In this document: one piece after another, positions 43,806-52,745 of the stretch
How the letters are laid out: each line of letters begins with the position of its first letter
How positions within the stretch are numbered: the first letter of the stretch is position 1
Origin: Streptomyces aculeolatus
Lineage (GTDB): Bacteria; Actinomycetota; Actinomycetes; Streptomycetales; Streptomycetaceae
Length of the DNA stretch: 64,000 bases
Direction of reading: 5' to 3'
NCBI RefSeq assembly: GCF_020400605.1
Contig: NZ_JAINRD010000013.1
Span: 1-64,000 of the forward strand
The notes under the pieces: model-generated
Databases searched by the model: none
Seen by the model: only the letters and a program-made list of their open reading frames with translations
What the model was told of the DNA's origin: nothing
Program-made: the position numbers and the translations under genes

Positions 43806-43839
43806 GTGCGGGCCCCCTCCCCAGGGAGGGGGCCCGCAC
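43806..43839 (+). terminator. Intrinsic terminator after the helicase gene
   Basis: A perfect 15-base-pair stem (43806-43820 with 43825-43839) with the loop CCAG begins 11 bases past the helicase stop. It has no T run, as is common in actinomycetes. Confidence 0.75.
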
Positions 43840-43981
43840 GCGTCCGCGCCCACGCCCGCCGAAAACAAAGGGTAGGCGCGATGTCACAGCGGGTTGTTAG
43901 GCTGCGCGAGCACCACGCCTTGAGGGGCCCCACACCCTCCGCCAGGAGAAATCCCGTCGGTTCTCGTCCAGGAGGGAAACC

Positions 43982-46048
43982 TTGGCCCGTCACGCTCTTT
44001 TACGCTCTGCCTTGGTCACCGCGGCGCTGTCCGCAGCGCTGGCGGCTACGCCGCTCACGGCGGCGGCAGCCGAGAACGCCGCGCCCGACCGGCCGGACAC
44101 GGCCGACCTCACTACGTGGTCGCTCCCCTGCACGGCGGGGGACGAGCGCCCGTACGTCCGCATGAAGCCGGATCTCCGCGCGGTCCTGCACGACCCGGAC
44201 GACGAGATGGTGGCGGCCCAGTTCGAGCTGGGCTGGCAGGACCCGGCCGGAGGACCGCAGACACGCGAGCTGACCACGTCGTCGAGGCCCAGCGGCTCCG
44301 AGTTCGCCTGGCATCTGAAGGAGCAGGACATCCCCGAGGACACGCCCGTGCAGTGGCGGGTGCGGGGCTGGGACGGCAAGGCGTGGGGGCCGTGGAGCTC
44401 CGAAGGGGGCGCAGGGCCCTGCGAGTTCGTCTACGACACCACCGTGCCCGCGCTGCCCGTGATCTCCTCGCCCGACTACCCGGAGGACCCCGAGGGCTGG
44501 ACCGACGGCGTCGGCGTCCCGGGCCGGTTCACCTTCGACGCACCGGGGGAGGATGCGGTCGGTTACCGCTGGTCTGTCCTCGGTTCGCCGCCCTACATGG
44601 TCGACGCCCCCGCCCCCGGGGAGCCCGTGACCGTCACGTGGACGCCCGAGCGGTCGGGTACGACCATCGTGGAGGCCCAGTCCGTGAGCAGGGCGGGCAA
44701 CATATCAGCGCCCGTGCAGTACATCATCCGCGTCAGCTCGGGCCGTCCCCCGGTGGCGAGTTGGGCCCTCGGTGACGCGCCGGGCGCGACCGAGGCGGCC
44801 CCCGCCGCGGGCACCGCACCGGCCATGGCGGGCACGGGCGCCACCTTCGGCGCCGCAGGCCCGGAGGGCACGGCGTACGGGACGGCCGCCGCACTCGACG
44901 GCACGGCGGACGGCTACCTGACCCCGCGGACCCCGGTGGCGGACACCTCGGAGTCCTTCGCCGTGGCCGCGTGGGCGCGACCGGAGACCGGGGCCGGGGA
45001 GAACATGACTGTCCTCAGCCAGGACGGCGGCGCGATCCCCGCGTCGTTCGACCTCGGCATCCACGACGGCCGCTGGTCCCTGGCGGTCGGGGACGGGACC
45101 GCGGACCAGGTCCGGGCGACGGGCGGCGCGGCGGCGGCCGGCAAGTGGGCCCACCTCACAGCGGTGTACGACGCCCCCGCCGGGACCGCCCGCCTCTACG
45201 TCGACGGCCGCCTCGCGGCGACGGCGGAGGGCGCCACCGCCGCCCCCGCGGCCGGCGACCTGCAGCTGGGCCGGGTGCGTACCGCCGCGGGCCACGCGGG
45301 CAACTGGCACGGCCGCCTGGCGGACGTCCGCGTCTGGGACCGCGTCGTGGTCGCGGACGAGGCCGCGGCGCTGGCGACCCGCAAGGCCCAGCGCACGGGC
45401 TACTGGCAGCTCAACGAAGCCTCCGGTGGCACCAGCCCCGAATACACCGGTGGCCAGCCGCTCACCCTGTCCGACGGCGCGGCCGTCACGGAGAGCGACC
45501 TCATCGCCGGCACGGGCCTCCTCGAACTCACCGGCAACGGCAGCTACGCCGCCACGGCCACCCCGCCCGTGGACACCAGCGCCAGTTATACGCTCGGCGT
45601 CCATGTCCGCTTCGGTGACGACCTGCCCACCCGGGACATGACCCTGCTGTCCCTCCCCGGCGATCACACCAACGCCGTCGAGGTCCGCTACGAGGCGGAC
45701 ACCGGCATGTGGCAACTCGTCGTAGCCGACGCGGACACTCCGACGGCGACGCACACGACGACCGAGACGTACGCGAGCCCCTGGGGCCAGCACGTCGCCG
45801 TCGTCCACGACGACCCCGCCGACCGCATCCGCCTCTACACCGGCGGCACCCTCGCCGCCGACCTCCCCCTCCCCGACTCCGCCACCTGGCCCGCCACCAC
45901 CGGCCTCCAACTCGGCCGCGCCCGCACGGCCACCGGCTGGACCGACCCCATGACCGCCGCCATCGACGAACTCCGCACCTACACCGGAGTCCTCTCCGCC
46001 GGCGACCTGAACATGATCAGCCTCCCCTGGGAAGTCCCGGAAGTCTGA
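43982..46048 (+). CDS. Secreted LamG/concanavalin-like repeat protein
   Basis: This 688-residue exported protein has a signal peptide at 1-29 (ALLRSALVTAALSAALAATP, cut near AAA). Two fibronectin-like or Ig-like stretches cover about 50-265 (VQWRVRGWDGKAWGPWS; GTTIVEAQSVSRAGNIS). Two LamG-type jellyroll domains follow at about 290-470 (AWARPETGAGENMTVLSQDG; YVDGRLAATAEG; LADVRVWDRVV) and about 480-685. The jellyrolls usually bind glycans. The start is TTG at 43982 with AGGAGGGAAACC directly before it. No catalytic domain is seen, so an adhesion or scaffold role is likely. Confidence 0.85.
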   Translation: MARHALLRSALVTAALSAALAATPLTAAAAENAAPDRPDTADLTTWSLPCTAGDERPYVRMKPDLRAVLHDPDDEMVAAQFELGWQDPAGGPQTRELTTSSRPSGSEFAWHLKEQDIPEDTPVQWRVRGWDGKAWGPWSSEGGAGPCEFVYDTTVPALPVISSPDYPEDPEGWTDGVGVPGRFTFDAPGEDAVGYRWSVLGSPPYMVDAPAPGEPVTVTWTPERSGTTIVEAQSVSRAGNISAPVQYIIRVSSGRPPVASWALGDAPGATEAAPAAGTAPAMAGTGATFGAAGPEGTAYGTAAALDGTADGYLTPRTPVADTSESFAVAAWARPETGAGENMTVLSQDGGAIPASFDLGIHDGRWSLAVGDGTADQVRATGGAAAAGKWAHLTAVYDAPAGTARLYVDGRLAATAEGATAAPAAGDLQLGRVRTAAGHAGNWHGRLADVRVWDRVVVADEAAALATRKAQRTGYWQLNEASGGTSPEYTGGQPLTLSDGAAVTESDLIAGTGLLELTGNGSYAATATPPVDTSASYTLGVHVRFGDDLPTRDMTLLSLPGDHTNAVEVRYEADTGMWQLVVADADTPTATHTTTETYASPWGQHVAVVHDDPADRIRLYTGGTLAADLPLPDSATWPATTGLQLGRARTATGWTDPMTAAIDELRTYTGVLSAGDLNMISLPWEVPEV

Positions 46049-46062
46049 CCGGCACCCCGCCC

Positions 46063-46092
46063 GCGGCCCCTCCCACCCCGGGGAGGGGCCGC
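46063..46092 (+). terminator. Intrinsic terminator after the LamG gene
   Basis: A perfect 12-base-pair GC stem (46063-46074 with 46081-46092) with a six-base loop begins 15 bases past the stop. Confidence 0.7.
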
Positions 46093-46155
46093 GCTCAGCC
46101 CGGCGGCCGATATCCGCTCGGGGGCACGCCGGGGTCCGGGCTATGCTGGCCGGGC

Positions 46156-46228
46156 GGGCCGCTAGCTCAATTGGCAGAGCACCGGACTTTTAATCCGTTG
46201 GTTGTGGGTTCGAGTCCCACGCGGCCTA
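46156..46228 (+). tRNA. tRNA-Lys (anticodon TTT)
   Basis: A 73-base cloverleaf can be folded. The acceptor GGGCCGC pairs with GCGGCCT (a G-U at the end). The D arm is GCTCAATTGGCAGAGC, the anticodon loop is CTTTTAA (anticodon TTT) on the stem CCGGA/TCCGT, and the T arm is GTGGG-TTCGAGT-CCCAC. CCA is not encoded. Confidence 0.95.
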
Positions 46229-46505
46229 CGGCTAGAGCCCAGGTCAGAGCGTATATGGCCTGGGTTCTACTGCTTAAATCACCGGCCGAAGACCAATTGC
46301 TGGCCCGCTGCTGGCCCGAACGTCAAAGGATCATGGTTCGGCCGGGCCATCCTGTGAGGTGCGGACTTCAGCCCCGTTCGCACGCAGGGGGTGTCTCTCA
46401 GGGACTGACGTACACATTGTTGGGGTCGCCCTTGCCTCGCGCGTCCTCTCGTAGGAGTACGGCCCAGGCAGCCTGGCGCCCTCACCCGGGTCTCCAGGGC
46501 CCGTC
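46229..46505. other. Region between tRNA-Lys and the metallophore operon
   Basis: A hairpin at 46236-46266 (AGCCCAGG with CCTGGGTT) may end the tRNA transcript. Further on, GCTGGCCCG occurs twice in a short stretch (about 46300-46320). No gene is recognisable. The position after a tRNA suggests a possible old integration scar, but no integrase or repeated tRNA end is seen. Confidence 0.45.
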
Positions 46506-47942
46506 TCAGATTTCCGTCCCGGCCGCGCCGGGTGAAACGGTGCCCTGCAGCGGGGTGGCTGTCGGGGTGGGCTGTGCTGCGGTGAGGGCGTGGTGGTAGC
46601 GGCGTAGGAGGAGGAGGGCGGTGGTGGCGAGGCCGGTGAGGAGGCCGAGCCAGATGCCGAGGGTGTCGAGGCTCAGGGGGTATGCGAAGAGCCATGCTGC
46701 GGGCAGGCCGCAGGCCCAGTAGCCGATCAGGGTGATGCGGAAGCCGCTCTTGGTGTCGTCGAGGCCGCGCAGGAGTCCGATGCCGATGTTCTGCGTGCAG
46801 TCGAAGAACTGCAGGAACGCGGTGACGATCAGCAGGTGGGTGGCGATGGTCACGGCGTCGTCGGAGCCGGTGTCGAGGAACGGGGCCAGGATCAGGCCCG
46901 GCAGGGTGAGGTAGAGGATGCCGACGGCGGTCATCACGGCGGCGGCGCATGCCAGGGCGGTGTTCTTGATGCGGCGGGCGCCGTCGTGGTGGCCGAGGGC
47001 GAGTTCGCGGCTGACGTTGATGGACGCGGCGTGGGACAGGCCGATGGCGACTTGCAGGACGATGTAGACGAGTTGGTTGACGGCGGCGTGGGCGGCGAGG
47101 GCGGCGGGGCCGAAGGAGCCGGCCATCAGGGCGGTGACGGAGAAGAAGCCGGCTTCGGAGCCGTAGGTGGCGGCGATGGGGACGCCGAGGCGGAGGAGGC
47201 GTCCGACGGTGGCGGCGTCGGCGCGGTGTACGGCGAGGGTGAGGAGCGGCGCCAGTTCGTCGTCGCGTTTCGCGGCCAGGTAGAGGGCGGCGAAGGAGAG
47301 CAGGTACACCGCGGAGGTGGCGATGCCGACGCCTCTGAGGCCGAGGTGGGGCAGGCCGAATGTGCCGTGGATGAGGACCCAGTTGAGCGCTGCGTTCACG
47401 GCGACGGAGGCGAGGGTGATCTGCAGGAGGGCTTGGGGGCGGCGCATGCCGACGGTGAACTGGCGTACGGCTTGGAACCACAGGCAGGGCAGCAGGCCGG
47501 GGGCCAGGGCGTAGAGCATCGTCTGCGTGAGGTCGACGACGGCCGCGTCCTGGCCGAGCCAGGACAGGGTGTGGCCGATGAGGACCATCAGGACGGCGCC
47601 GGCGATGCCGGCGAGCGTGGCGACGGCGAGGCTGGCGCGGACGAGGGCGCGGACCTCGTCGTGGCTGTCTTGCTCCGCCGTGGTGTCGCCGCCGGTCTTC
47701 TCCGCGCGGGCGGCGGCGGCTGCGATCTGGTTGCCGACGGCGGTGCCCAGGCCGACGCACATGGTGCGTATCTGGTTGAAGATCACGATGGCGAGGCCGC
47801 CGGCCGCGAGTTCCGTGGTGCCCAGCAGGCCCATCATCACCGTGTCGGTGGTCGTCAGGGCGACCTGGGCGAGCTGGGTGAGGATGAGGGGGACGGCGAG
47901 GGCGCCGAGCGCGCGGCTGTCGCGCAGGAGGGTGGACAGCAT
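46506..47942 (-). CDS. MATE-family efflux transporter
   Basis: This 478-residue inner-membrane exporter has 12 predicted helices in two homologous halves (VPLILTQLAQVALTTTDTVM for the first helix; GVPIAATYGSEAGFFSVTAL starting the second half). It is the last gene of the divergent iron-box operon, two bases after the SbnA-like gene, so translation is coupled. By context it should export the metallophore made by the four upstream enzymes. The cation used for coupling (proton or sodium) cannot be read off. Confidence 0.93.
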   Translation of the reverse strand: MLSTLLRDSRALGALAVPLILTQLAQVALTTTDTVMMGLLGTTELAAGGLAIVIFNQIRTMCVGLGTAVGNQIAAAAARAEKTGGDTTAEQDSHDEVRALVRASLAVATLAGIAGAVLMVLIGHTLSWLGQDAAVVDLTQTMLYALAPGLLPCLWFQAVRQFTVGMRRPQALLQITLASVAVNAALNWVLIHGTFGLPHLGLRGVGIATSAVYLLSFAALYLAAKRDDELAPLLTLAVHRADAATVGRLLRLGVPIAATYGSEAGFFSVTALMAGSFGPAALAAHAAVNQLVYIVLQVAIGLSHAASINVSRELALGHHDGARRIKNTALACAAAVMTAVGILYLTLPGLILAPFLDTGSDDAVTIATHLLIVTAFLQFFDCTQNIGIGLLRGLDDTKSGFRITLIGYWACGLPAAWLFAYPLSLDTLGIWLGLLTGLATTALLLLRRYHHALTAAQPTPTATPLQGTVSPGAAGTEI

Positions 47943-47944
47943 GG

Positions 47945-48979
47945 CTACCGGGGCCCGCGGAGCTTGGTGAGGAGTTCTGCCACGTCGCGTTCGGTCGCCG
48001 GGCTGAGGAGATCGCGTGCGGCCATCCAGTCGTCGTTGAAGACGGTGTCCATGTACTTCTCCCCTCCGTCGTTGACCAAGGCGACCATAACCGTGCCCGG
48101 TGGGAGGGAGGGCAGCCGGGTCAGCGCCTCGTGGACGACGCCGCCTGCGGATCCGCCGAGGAGCAGCCCGGTGCGGGCGACGGCCCGGCAGGTGGCGAAG
48201 GCTTCGACGTCGCCGACCTTGGCGCCTTCGTCGAGGAGGCCGAAGTCGACCAGGGCGCCGATCTCGGCGCCTTCGGGTGTGCCGGTGCCAGACTGGTAGT
48301 AGTCGTGGGCGGGGCCGCCGAAGGCGATCGAGCCCTTCGGTTCGACGCCGATGACGGTGAGGCGGGGGACGAGCCTGGCCAGGGCGCGGCCGGTGCCGCA
48401 CAGGGCGCCGCCGGTGCCGACGGCGCCGATGAGGATGTCGATGCCGCCGTCGAGGGCTTCGGCCAGTTCGTACGCGACGGGCAGGTACCCGAGCCCGTTG
48501 GCAAGGTTGTGGTGCTGTTCGGTGAAGACGGTGTTGTCCTGGCCGCGGGCCAGGTCCTCGGCGAGTTCCTCGCGGGCGGCGGTGGCGAGTTCCCCGGATC
48601 CGGCGGTGGTGTCGTCGACGTAGACGAGTTCGGCGCCGAGGGCCTTCATGGCGCGTAGTTTGTCGGCGGCGGCGTGGTGGTCGACGACGGCGGTGAAGGT
48701 GTAGCCGCGTTCCGCGGCGATCACGGACAGGCCCAGGCCGGTGTTGCCGGAGGTGGACTCGACGATTCTGCCGCCGGCCCGCAGTTCGCCGGCGGCTTCG
48801 GCGGCGTCGATCATGGCGCGGGCCATCCGGATCTTCGCGGTGCCGGTGGGGTTGAACATCTCCAGCTTCAGCAGCAGGCGGCTGCCGGTCCCGGTGGTCG
48901 CGAGTTCCAGCAGGGGGGTGCCGCCGATCAGGTCGGAGACGCGGGAGACGACCGCGGGGCGCCGAAGGGCTCCGGACAT
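47945..48979 (-). CDS. sbnA: SbnA-like PLP enzyme for 2,3-diaminopropionate
   Basis: This 344-residue fold-II PLP enzyme belongs to the cysteine synthase family. The PLP-phosphate site is ESTSGNTGLG, and the PLP lysine is in NPTGTAKIRMARAMI, where cysteine synthases have KDR; this AKIR variant and the GTGGALCGT loop fit the SbnA branch. SbnA joins O-phosphoserine and glutamate to give N-(1-amino-1-carboxy-2-ethyl)glutamate (ACEGA). An SbnB-like gene in the same operon supports this over cysteine synthesis. It lies 72 bases after the decarboxylase gene and abuts the MATE gene. Confidence 0.88.
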   Translation of the reverse strand: MSGALRRPAVVSRVSDLIGGTPLLELATTGTGSRLLLKLEMFNPTGTAKIRMARAMIDAAEAAGELRAGGRIVESTSGNTGLGLSVIAAERGYTFTAVVDHHAAADKLRAMKALGAELVYVDDTTAGSGELATAAREELAEDLARGQDNTVFTEQHHNLANGLGYLPVAYELAEALDGGIDILIGAVGTGGALCGTGRALARLVPRLTVIGVEPKGSIAFGGPAHDYYQSGTGTPEGAEIGALVDFGLLDEGAKVGDVEAFATCRAVARTGLLLGGSAGGVVHEALTRLPSLPPGTVMVALVNDGGEKYMDTVFNDDWMAARDLLSPATERDVAELLTKLRGPR

Positions 48980-49037
48980 CCAAGGGCTCCTGTGGTGGAG
49001 GGCGGCTCGGGGGTGGTGGTCAGGCGGAGGGGTGGTG

Positions 49038-49069
49038 AGGTGAAGTGGCGGTCAGGTGAAGTGGCGGTC
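49038..49069 (-). repeat. 16-base tandem duplication across the decarboxylase stop
   Basis: A 16-base unit (AGGTGAAGTGGCGGTC on the plus strand) occurs twice without spacer at 49038-49053 and 49054-49069. The duplication spans the stop codon of the decarboxylase gene (49052-49054), so one copy encodes the last residues and the other is untranslated. Confidence 0.8.
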
Positions 49070-50434
49070 GAGGCGCCAGCGCGGCCGGGGCTGGTCGGTG
49101 CGGTCGATGACGGCTTTGGGGGGCAGCGGCAGATCGTGGAAGCGGGACTCGTTGGAGTCCATCTGGTATCCGGCGGTGTTGGGGTAGAGCAGGAGGTCGC
49201 CGGGGCGCGGCGGGTGCGGGAAGGCGATCTTGCGCCAGGTGAGCATGTCCGATTCCAGGCAGGTGGCGGCGCCGACGCTCGCCGGGAACACCCCCGTGGC
49301 GGGCGCTGGGTGGCGGGGGATGAGCTGGGGGTCGGGGAGGTACTCGCTGGCGAACCACTGCTCGGAGAGGCTGAGGCTGGTGCCGTCGACGGTCACGATT
49401 TGGTAGCCGTCGCGTTCCTTGACGCCCTGGATGCGGAAGACGGTGGCGCCGGCCCGGTCGAGCAGGGCCCGGCCGGGTTCGAGGGCGAGCCGGATCCCGG
49501 CGTCCCTGATCAGTTCCGCCAGCGCACGTCCGGTGCCCTCCGGGCGGGTGGCCAGCAGTGCGGCGAGCGCGTCCGCCCCGGCCACGGGCGCGTGGTACGG
49601 GTAGAAGTCGCCGGTGTGGAACGTCTTGCCGGCGTGGTAGTGGGCGGGCCGCTGAGCGTCGAGGAAGGCACGCCAGGTGGCGGCGTCGGTGTAGCTGACG
49701 GGCAGGCCGCCGCCGATGGAGATCCGGTCGGCCGGCAGGCCCTGGAGTCGGGCGGTGCGGCACAGGTCGGCGAGGCGGGCGGCGAGGTCGGCGCGGGGCT
49801 GGAGGGTGTAGCCGGACAGGTGGAAGCTGAAGCCCTCCATCCGTACGACGTCGGCGGCTTCGCGGCACCGCTTGAGGGCCGTGGTCATCTCGCTGTCGTC
49901 CATCCCGAACCGGGAGTGCGGCTGGGTCGCGGGCAGGGCGCGCAGCAGCACGCGTGCGGGGCGTATCCGGCCGGTCGACGCGAGGCAGACCAGCCGGTCG
50001 AGTTCGTCGAGCGCGTCCACGGCGACGGTGGCGCCGTGCTGGACGGCGAGGTGGAGCAGGGCGGGGTCCTTGGCCGGGCCGGTCACCATGAGATCGGCGC
50101 CGGGTACGCCGTGGCCGAGGGCTTCGCGCAGTTCGGCGGTGGACGCGACGTCGACGCCGGCCCCGCCGGCGGCGGCGCGCTCGACGAAGACGGCTGCCTT
50201 GTTGGCCTTCTTCGCGTAGTAGACGAACCCCTCCACGTGAGCGTCGGTGAGGGCCTTCTGCATCGCCGTGAGGTTGGCGGTGAAGGCGTCGGGGAGCAGG
50301 AAGTGGTACGGGCCGCCGAAGGCGTAGGCGAGTTCGGCCACTAGGCCGCTGGCGACGACCCGGTCGGTGGCCGGGTCGGGGAGGGCGGGGACGGAGGGCC
50401 AGGCGGCGGGGGGCGTTGCGGGTGTCACTTCCAC
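49052..50434 (-). CDS. Fold-III PLP-dependent decarboxylase, SbnH/Y4yA-like
   Basis: This 460-residue enzyme of the ornithine/diaminopimelate decarboxylase family has a TIM barrel with the PLP lysine in FVYYAKKANKAAVF near 80, the phosphate-binding ISIGGGLPVSY region near 235, and a C-terminal beta domain with GAATCLESDML, which supplies the active-site Cys and Asp. The YAKKAN context fits Y4yA-type enzymes of secondary metabolism. In staphyloferrin B synthesis SbnH decarboxylates a citryl-diaminopropionate intermediate; here the substrate could be diaminopropionate, ACEGA or a conjugate. The GTG start overlaps the SbnB-like stop by ten bases. Confidence 0.88.
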   Translation of the reverse strand: MEVTPATPPAAWPSVPALPDPATDRVVASGLVAELAYAFGGPYHFLLPDAFTANLTAMQKALTDAHVEGFVYYAKKANKAAVFVERAAAGGAGVDVASTAELREALGHGVPGADLMVTGPAKDPALLHLAVQHGATVAVDALDELDRLVCLASTGRIRPARVLLRALPATQPHSRFGMDDSEMTTALKRCREAADVVRMEGFSFHLSGYTLQPRADLAARLADLCRTARLQGLPADRISIGGGLPVSYTDAATWRAFLDAQRPAHYHAGKTFHTGDFYPYHAPVAGADALAALLATRPEGTGRALAELIRDAGIRLALEPGRALLDRAGATVFRIQGVKERDGYQIVTVDGTSLSLSEQWFASEYLPDPQLIPRHPAPATGVFPASVGAATCLESDMLTWRKIAFPHPPRPGDLLLYPNTAGYQMDSNESRFHDLPLPPKAVIDRTDQPRPRWRLDRHFT

Positions 50435-51414
50435 AGCGGTACCTCCGTGCCGAGGCCCTGTTCGAGGGCGAGGCGGGCGAAGTGGTGGCCGAGGGCGATG
50501 TCGGTGACAACGAGGCCGCTGTTGTACGCGAAGATCCGCTCCTCGGGCCGCGTACGTCCCGGGGCGCGGCCGGCGAGGACGTCGGCCAACTCGGCGTCGG
50601 CGCGGCGGAGGGTGCCGCCGGCGTCGGCCAGGTCGGCGCCGGTGTGCGCCATCTGGGCGGCGCTGGTGGCGACGACGCGGTCGGCGCGTTGCAGGGTGGA
50701 GGGGGCGAGCCCGTAGCCGACCAGGACGGCGAGGGCGCCGGGGGCGAGCCAGCCGGCTTCGACGGCCGCCGGGGTGGTGGGGCCGGCGGTGCCGATCACG
50801 ATGTCGGCGCCTTCCGCCGCCGCCCGCAGGTCCCCGGCGATCTCCACCGTACGGTCGGGGAAGTGCGCGGCGAACTCGGTGCGCACGGCCGCGATTCCGT
50901 CGGGGTGGGTGCCGTACAGCATCAGCCGGTCCAGGCCCGGCAGCGCGGTCAGCAGCAGGGGCAGCGCCATGCGTGCCGTGGTGCCGGTGCCGATGAGCAG
51001 CGCGGTGCGCGCGTCCGGCGCCGCGCAGATACGGGCCATGAGGGCGGAGACGGCCGGGGTGCGCAGTGCGCCGATCCGGCCGCAGTCCATGAGCGCCAGC
51101 GGCAGGCCGGCGGCGTCGTCGTACAGCGTGAGGGTGGTGTAGTGCCGCAGCCGGGCGCGGTCGCGGTGCGGGTCATGCCGGTAGGAGGCGCGGACGGCGA
51201 CGACCTGCCGGGTTCCGTCGCGGCCGAGCATCGCGTACGACACGGAGCTGTCGTCGGGCGGACTGACGGAGAGCTTCGCGGGGTTGGCGGACGTGCCGTC
51301 CGCGAGCGGTCTGATGGCCTGCGCGACGACGTCGAGCACCTCGGTGAGGGTGATGTCGACGGACTCGATGTCGCTCCGGGTGAGGATGCGCAGGCTCTTG
51401 TCGTCGGTGTCCAC
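50425..51414 (-). CDS. sbnB: SbnB-like NAD-dependent dehydrogenase (ornithine cyclodeaminase family)
   Basis: This 329-residue enzyme is of the ornithine cyclodeaminase/mu-crystallin fold. The NAD-binding loop is GTGTTARMALPLLL near 140, preceded by GRIGALRTPAVSALMARICA. SbnB oxidatively splits ACEGA into L-2,3-diaminopropionate and 2-oxoglutarate. Partnership with the SbnA-like gene two genes downstream supports that role over cyclodeaminase or alanine dehydrogenase activity. It lies 24 bases after the dioxygenase gene and overlaps the decarboxylase start. Confidence 0.88.
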   Translation of the reverse strand: MDTDDKSLRILTRSDIESVDITLTEVLDVVAQAIRPLADGTSANPAKLSVSPPDDSSVSYAMLGRDGTRQVVAVRASYRHDPHRDRARLRHYTTLTLYDDAAGLPLALMDCGRIGALRTPAVSALMARICAAPDARTALLIGTGTTARMALPLLLTALPGLDRLMLYGTHPDGIAAVRTEFAAHFPDRTVEIAGDLRAAAEGADIVIGTAGPTTPAAVEAGWLAPGALAVLVGYGLAPSTLQRADRVVATSAAQMAHTGADLADAGGTLRRADAELADVLAGRAPGRTRPEERIFAYNSGLVVTDIALGHHFARLALEQGLGTEVPLWK

Positions 51415-51438
51415 GTCGCGGTCTCCCTTCCGTCCCGC

Positions 51439-52425
51439 TCAGCCGAACGCTGGCCGGGCGGCCTGGCCGTACCCGTGCTCGGCCGCCTCCGCGGCCGGGC
51501 GGGTGCGCCGCCCGGGGACGCGGACGGAGGCGCGCTTGAGCCAGCGGTCGGTGCCGTCGTAGCGGGCCCGGAACGGGACGCGGCCGTGGGCGACGACGTC
51601 GTTGTCCACGACCAGGACGTCGCCGGGCTCCAGGCTGACCGCGACGGAGACCCGGGCGAGTTCGTCGCCCAGCCGCCGGTACGCCGCGCGCCAGGGGCCG
51701 TCGGCCGCGTCGAGCGGGGTGTAGGCGGGGTCGTAGCGCAGGGTCGGTCCCTCGGGGGTGGCGAAGAGCGTCGGTACGGGCGCGGGGGTACCGGCGTAGC
51801 GCCGGGCCTCCTCGTAGGCGTCGTCGGGGAGGATCGGCACGACGGGCCGCCGGAGCCGCGTCACGTCGGCGGGGGCGAGGGCGGTGCGGCGGATGCTGGC
51901 CGCGGTGGTGGCGACGGCGTCGTGGTTGCGTAAGCAGCACAGCAGGAGCAGGTGCGCGCGGCCGGGGTGGAAGGCGTCCTCGGTGTGCGGAGCCAGCAGC
52001 ACGGAGCTGGAGGCCCCCGTCTGCTCGCTCTCGTGTCCGGGCGCGGGCACGATGTCGTGGACGAACCGGCCGCCCTGCTGTCCGTCCCAGGCGATCGGGG
52101 TGCCCATCAGCGAGGCGACGAGCAGCAGGACGGCGTCCCACGGCGCACCGTTGCCGCCGGCGTCCGACCAGTGGCCGGGGGTGGGCCCGGCCCCGGCGTC
52201 GTCGAAGGGGAGTCCGCGCAGGACGAACAGCCCGTCCGCGGTGTCTACGGGCCGTAAGCCGTGGCGGACTTCGTCCCCGAGACGGGCGCGGGCCCCGGGG
52301 AGGGCGGCGAGGAGTGCGGGCGAGGCGGCGGAGCCGTAAGCCGCCGTGAGCCGGGCGGCGGCGGTGGTCAGTTCGGCCGCCGCGGTGGCGTCGAGGGGAC
52401 GTACCGGGGCAGGGCAGGTGGACAC
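51439..52425 (-). CDS. Fe(II)/2-oxoglutarate dioxygenase, AsnO/VioC/clavaminate synthase-like
   Basis: This 328-residue oxygenase of the TauD/TfdA clan has the HTEDAFHPGRAHLLLLCCLR segment. The iron triad uses His-x-Glu (not His-x-Asp) as in AsnO and VioC, with the distal His in VVAHGRVPF and the 2-oxoglutarate Arg likely in RWLKRASVR. AsnO and VioC hydroxylate the beta carbon of free Asn and Arg, so an amino-acid beta-hydroxylase is predicted. The GTG at 52425 (VSTCPAPVRPL) has GGAAGG seven bases upstream and is preferred to ATG 52488. It is the first gene of the operon, downstream of an iron box. Confidence 0.86.
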   Translation of the reverse strand: MSTCPAPVRPLDATAAAELTTAAARLTAAYGSAASPALLAALPGARARLGDEVRHGLRPVDTADGLFVLRGLPFDDAGAGPTPGHWSDAGGNGAPWDAVLLLVASLMGTPIAWDGQQGGRFVHDIVPAPGHESEQTGASSSVLLAPHTEDAFHPGRAHLLLLCCLRNHDAVATTAASIRRTALAPADVTRLRRPVVPILPDDAYEEARRYAGTPAPVPTLFATPEGPTLRYDPAYTPLDAADGPWRAAYRRLGDELARVSVAVSLEPGDVLVVDNDVVAHGRVPFRARYDGTDRWLKRASVRVPGRRTRPAAEAAEHGYGQAARPAFG

Positions 52426-52567
52426 GGTGGCACCTTCCAGGGGGCGGATCGGGGCACGGGCGTACGCCGTCGCCGTATCGGCTCGCAAGCGGAGAAATGA
52501 GCGCGAAGCGGGTCGGTCACTGCCCGGCCCGGGGCGCCGCCGGGCATCTGGAACGTAACAACGCTGC

Positions 52568-52586
52568 TAAGGTGAGGCAACCCTAA
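52568..52586 (-). promoter_or_regulatory. Iron box (DmdR/IdeR site) of the biosynthesis operon
   Basis: TAAGGTGAGGCAACCCTAA agrees with the actinobacterial iron-box consensus TTAGGTTAGGCTAACCTAA at 15 of 19 positions by eye. It lies 143 bases upstream of the dioxygenase start. DmdR1/IdeR with Fe(II) would repress here. Confidence 0.72.
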
Positions 52587-52745
52587 CCGGCGCGATTGAC
52601 TACCTTGCGTGATCGCGCCCGCGGGCCGCCCCGGATGGTTCCGTCGTCCCGTCAACGAGGCGGCTGAGCAGGCAAGTCGAGCCGCGGCCGGGGAGCGGCG
52701 GGGGGCCGGGGAGTGGGGCAGGACACCTTGCGAAGTCTGGCCGAC

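Noticed and set aside
46506..52425. Staphyloferrin B cluster
   Set aside because: SbnA- and SbnB-like genes are present, but the NIS synthetases SbnC, SbnE and SbnF and the citrate synthase SbnG have no counterpart here, and the importer is not of the staphyloferrin type.
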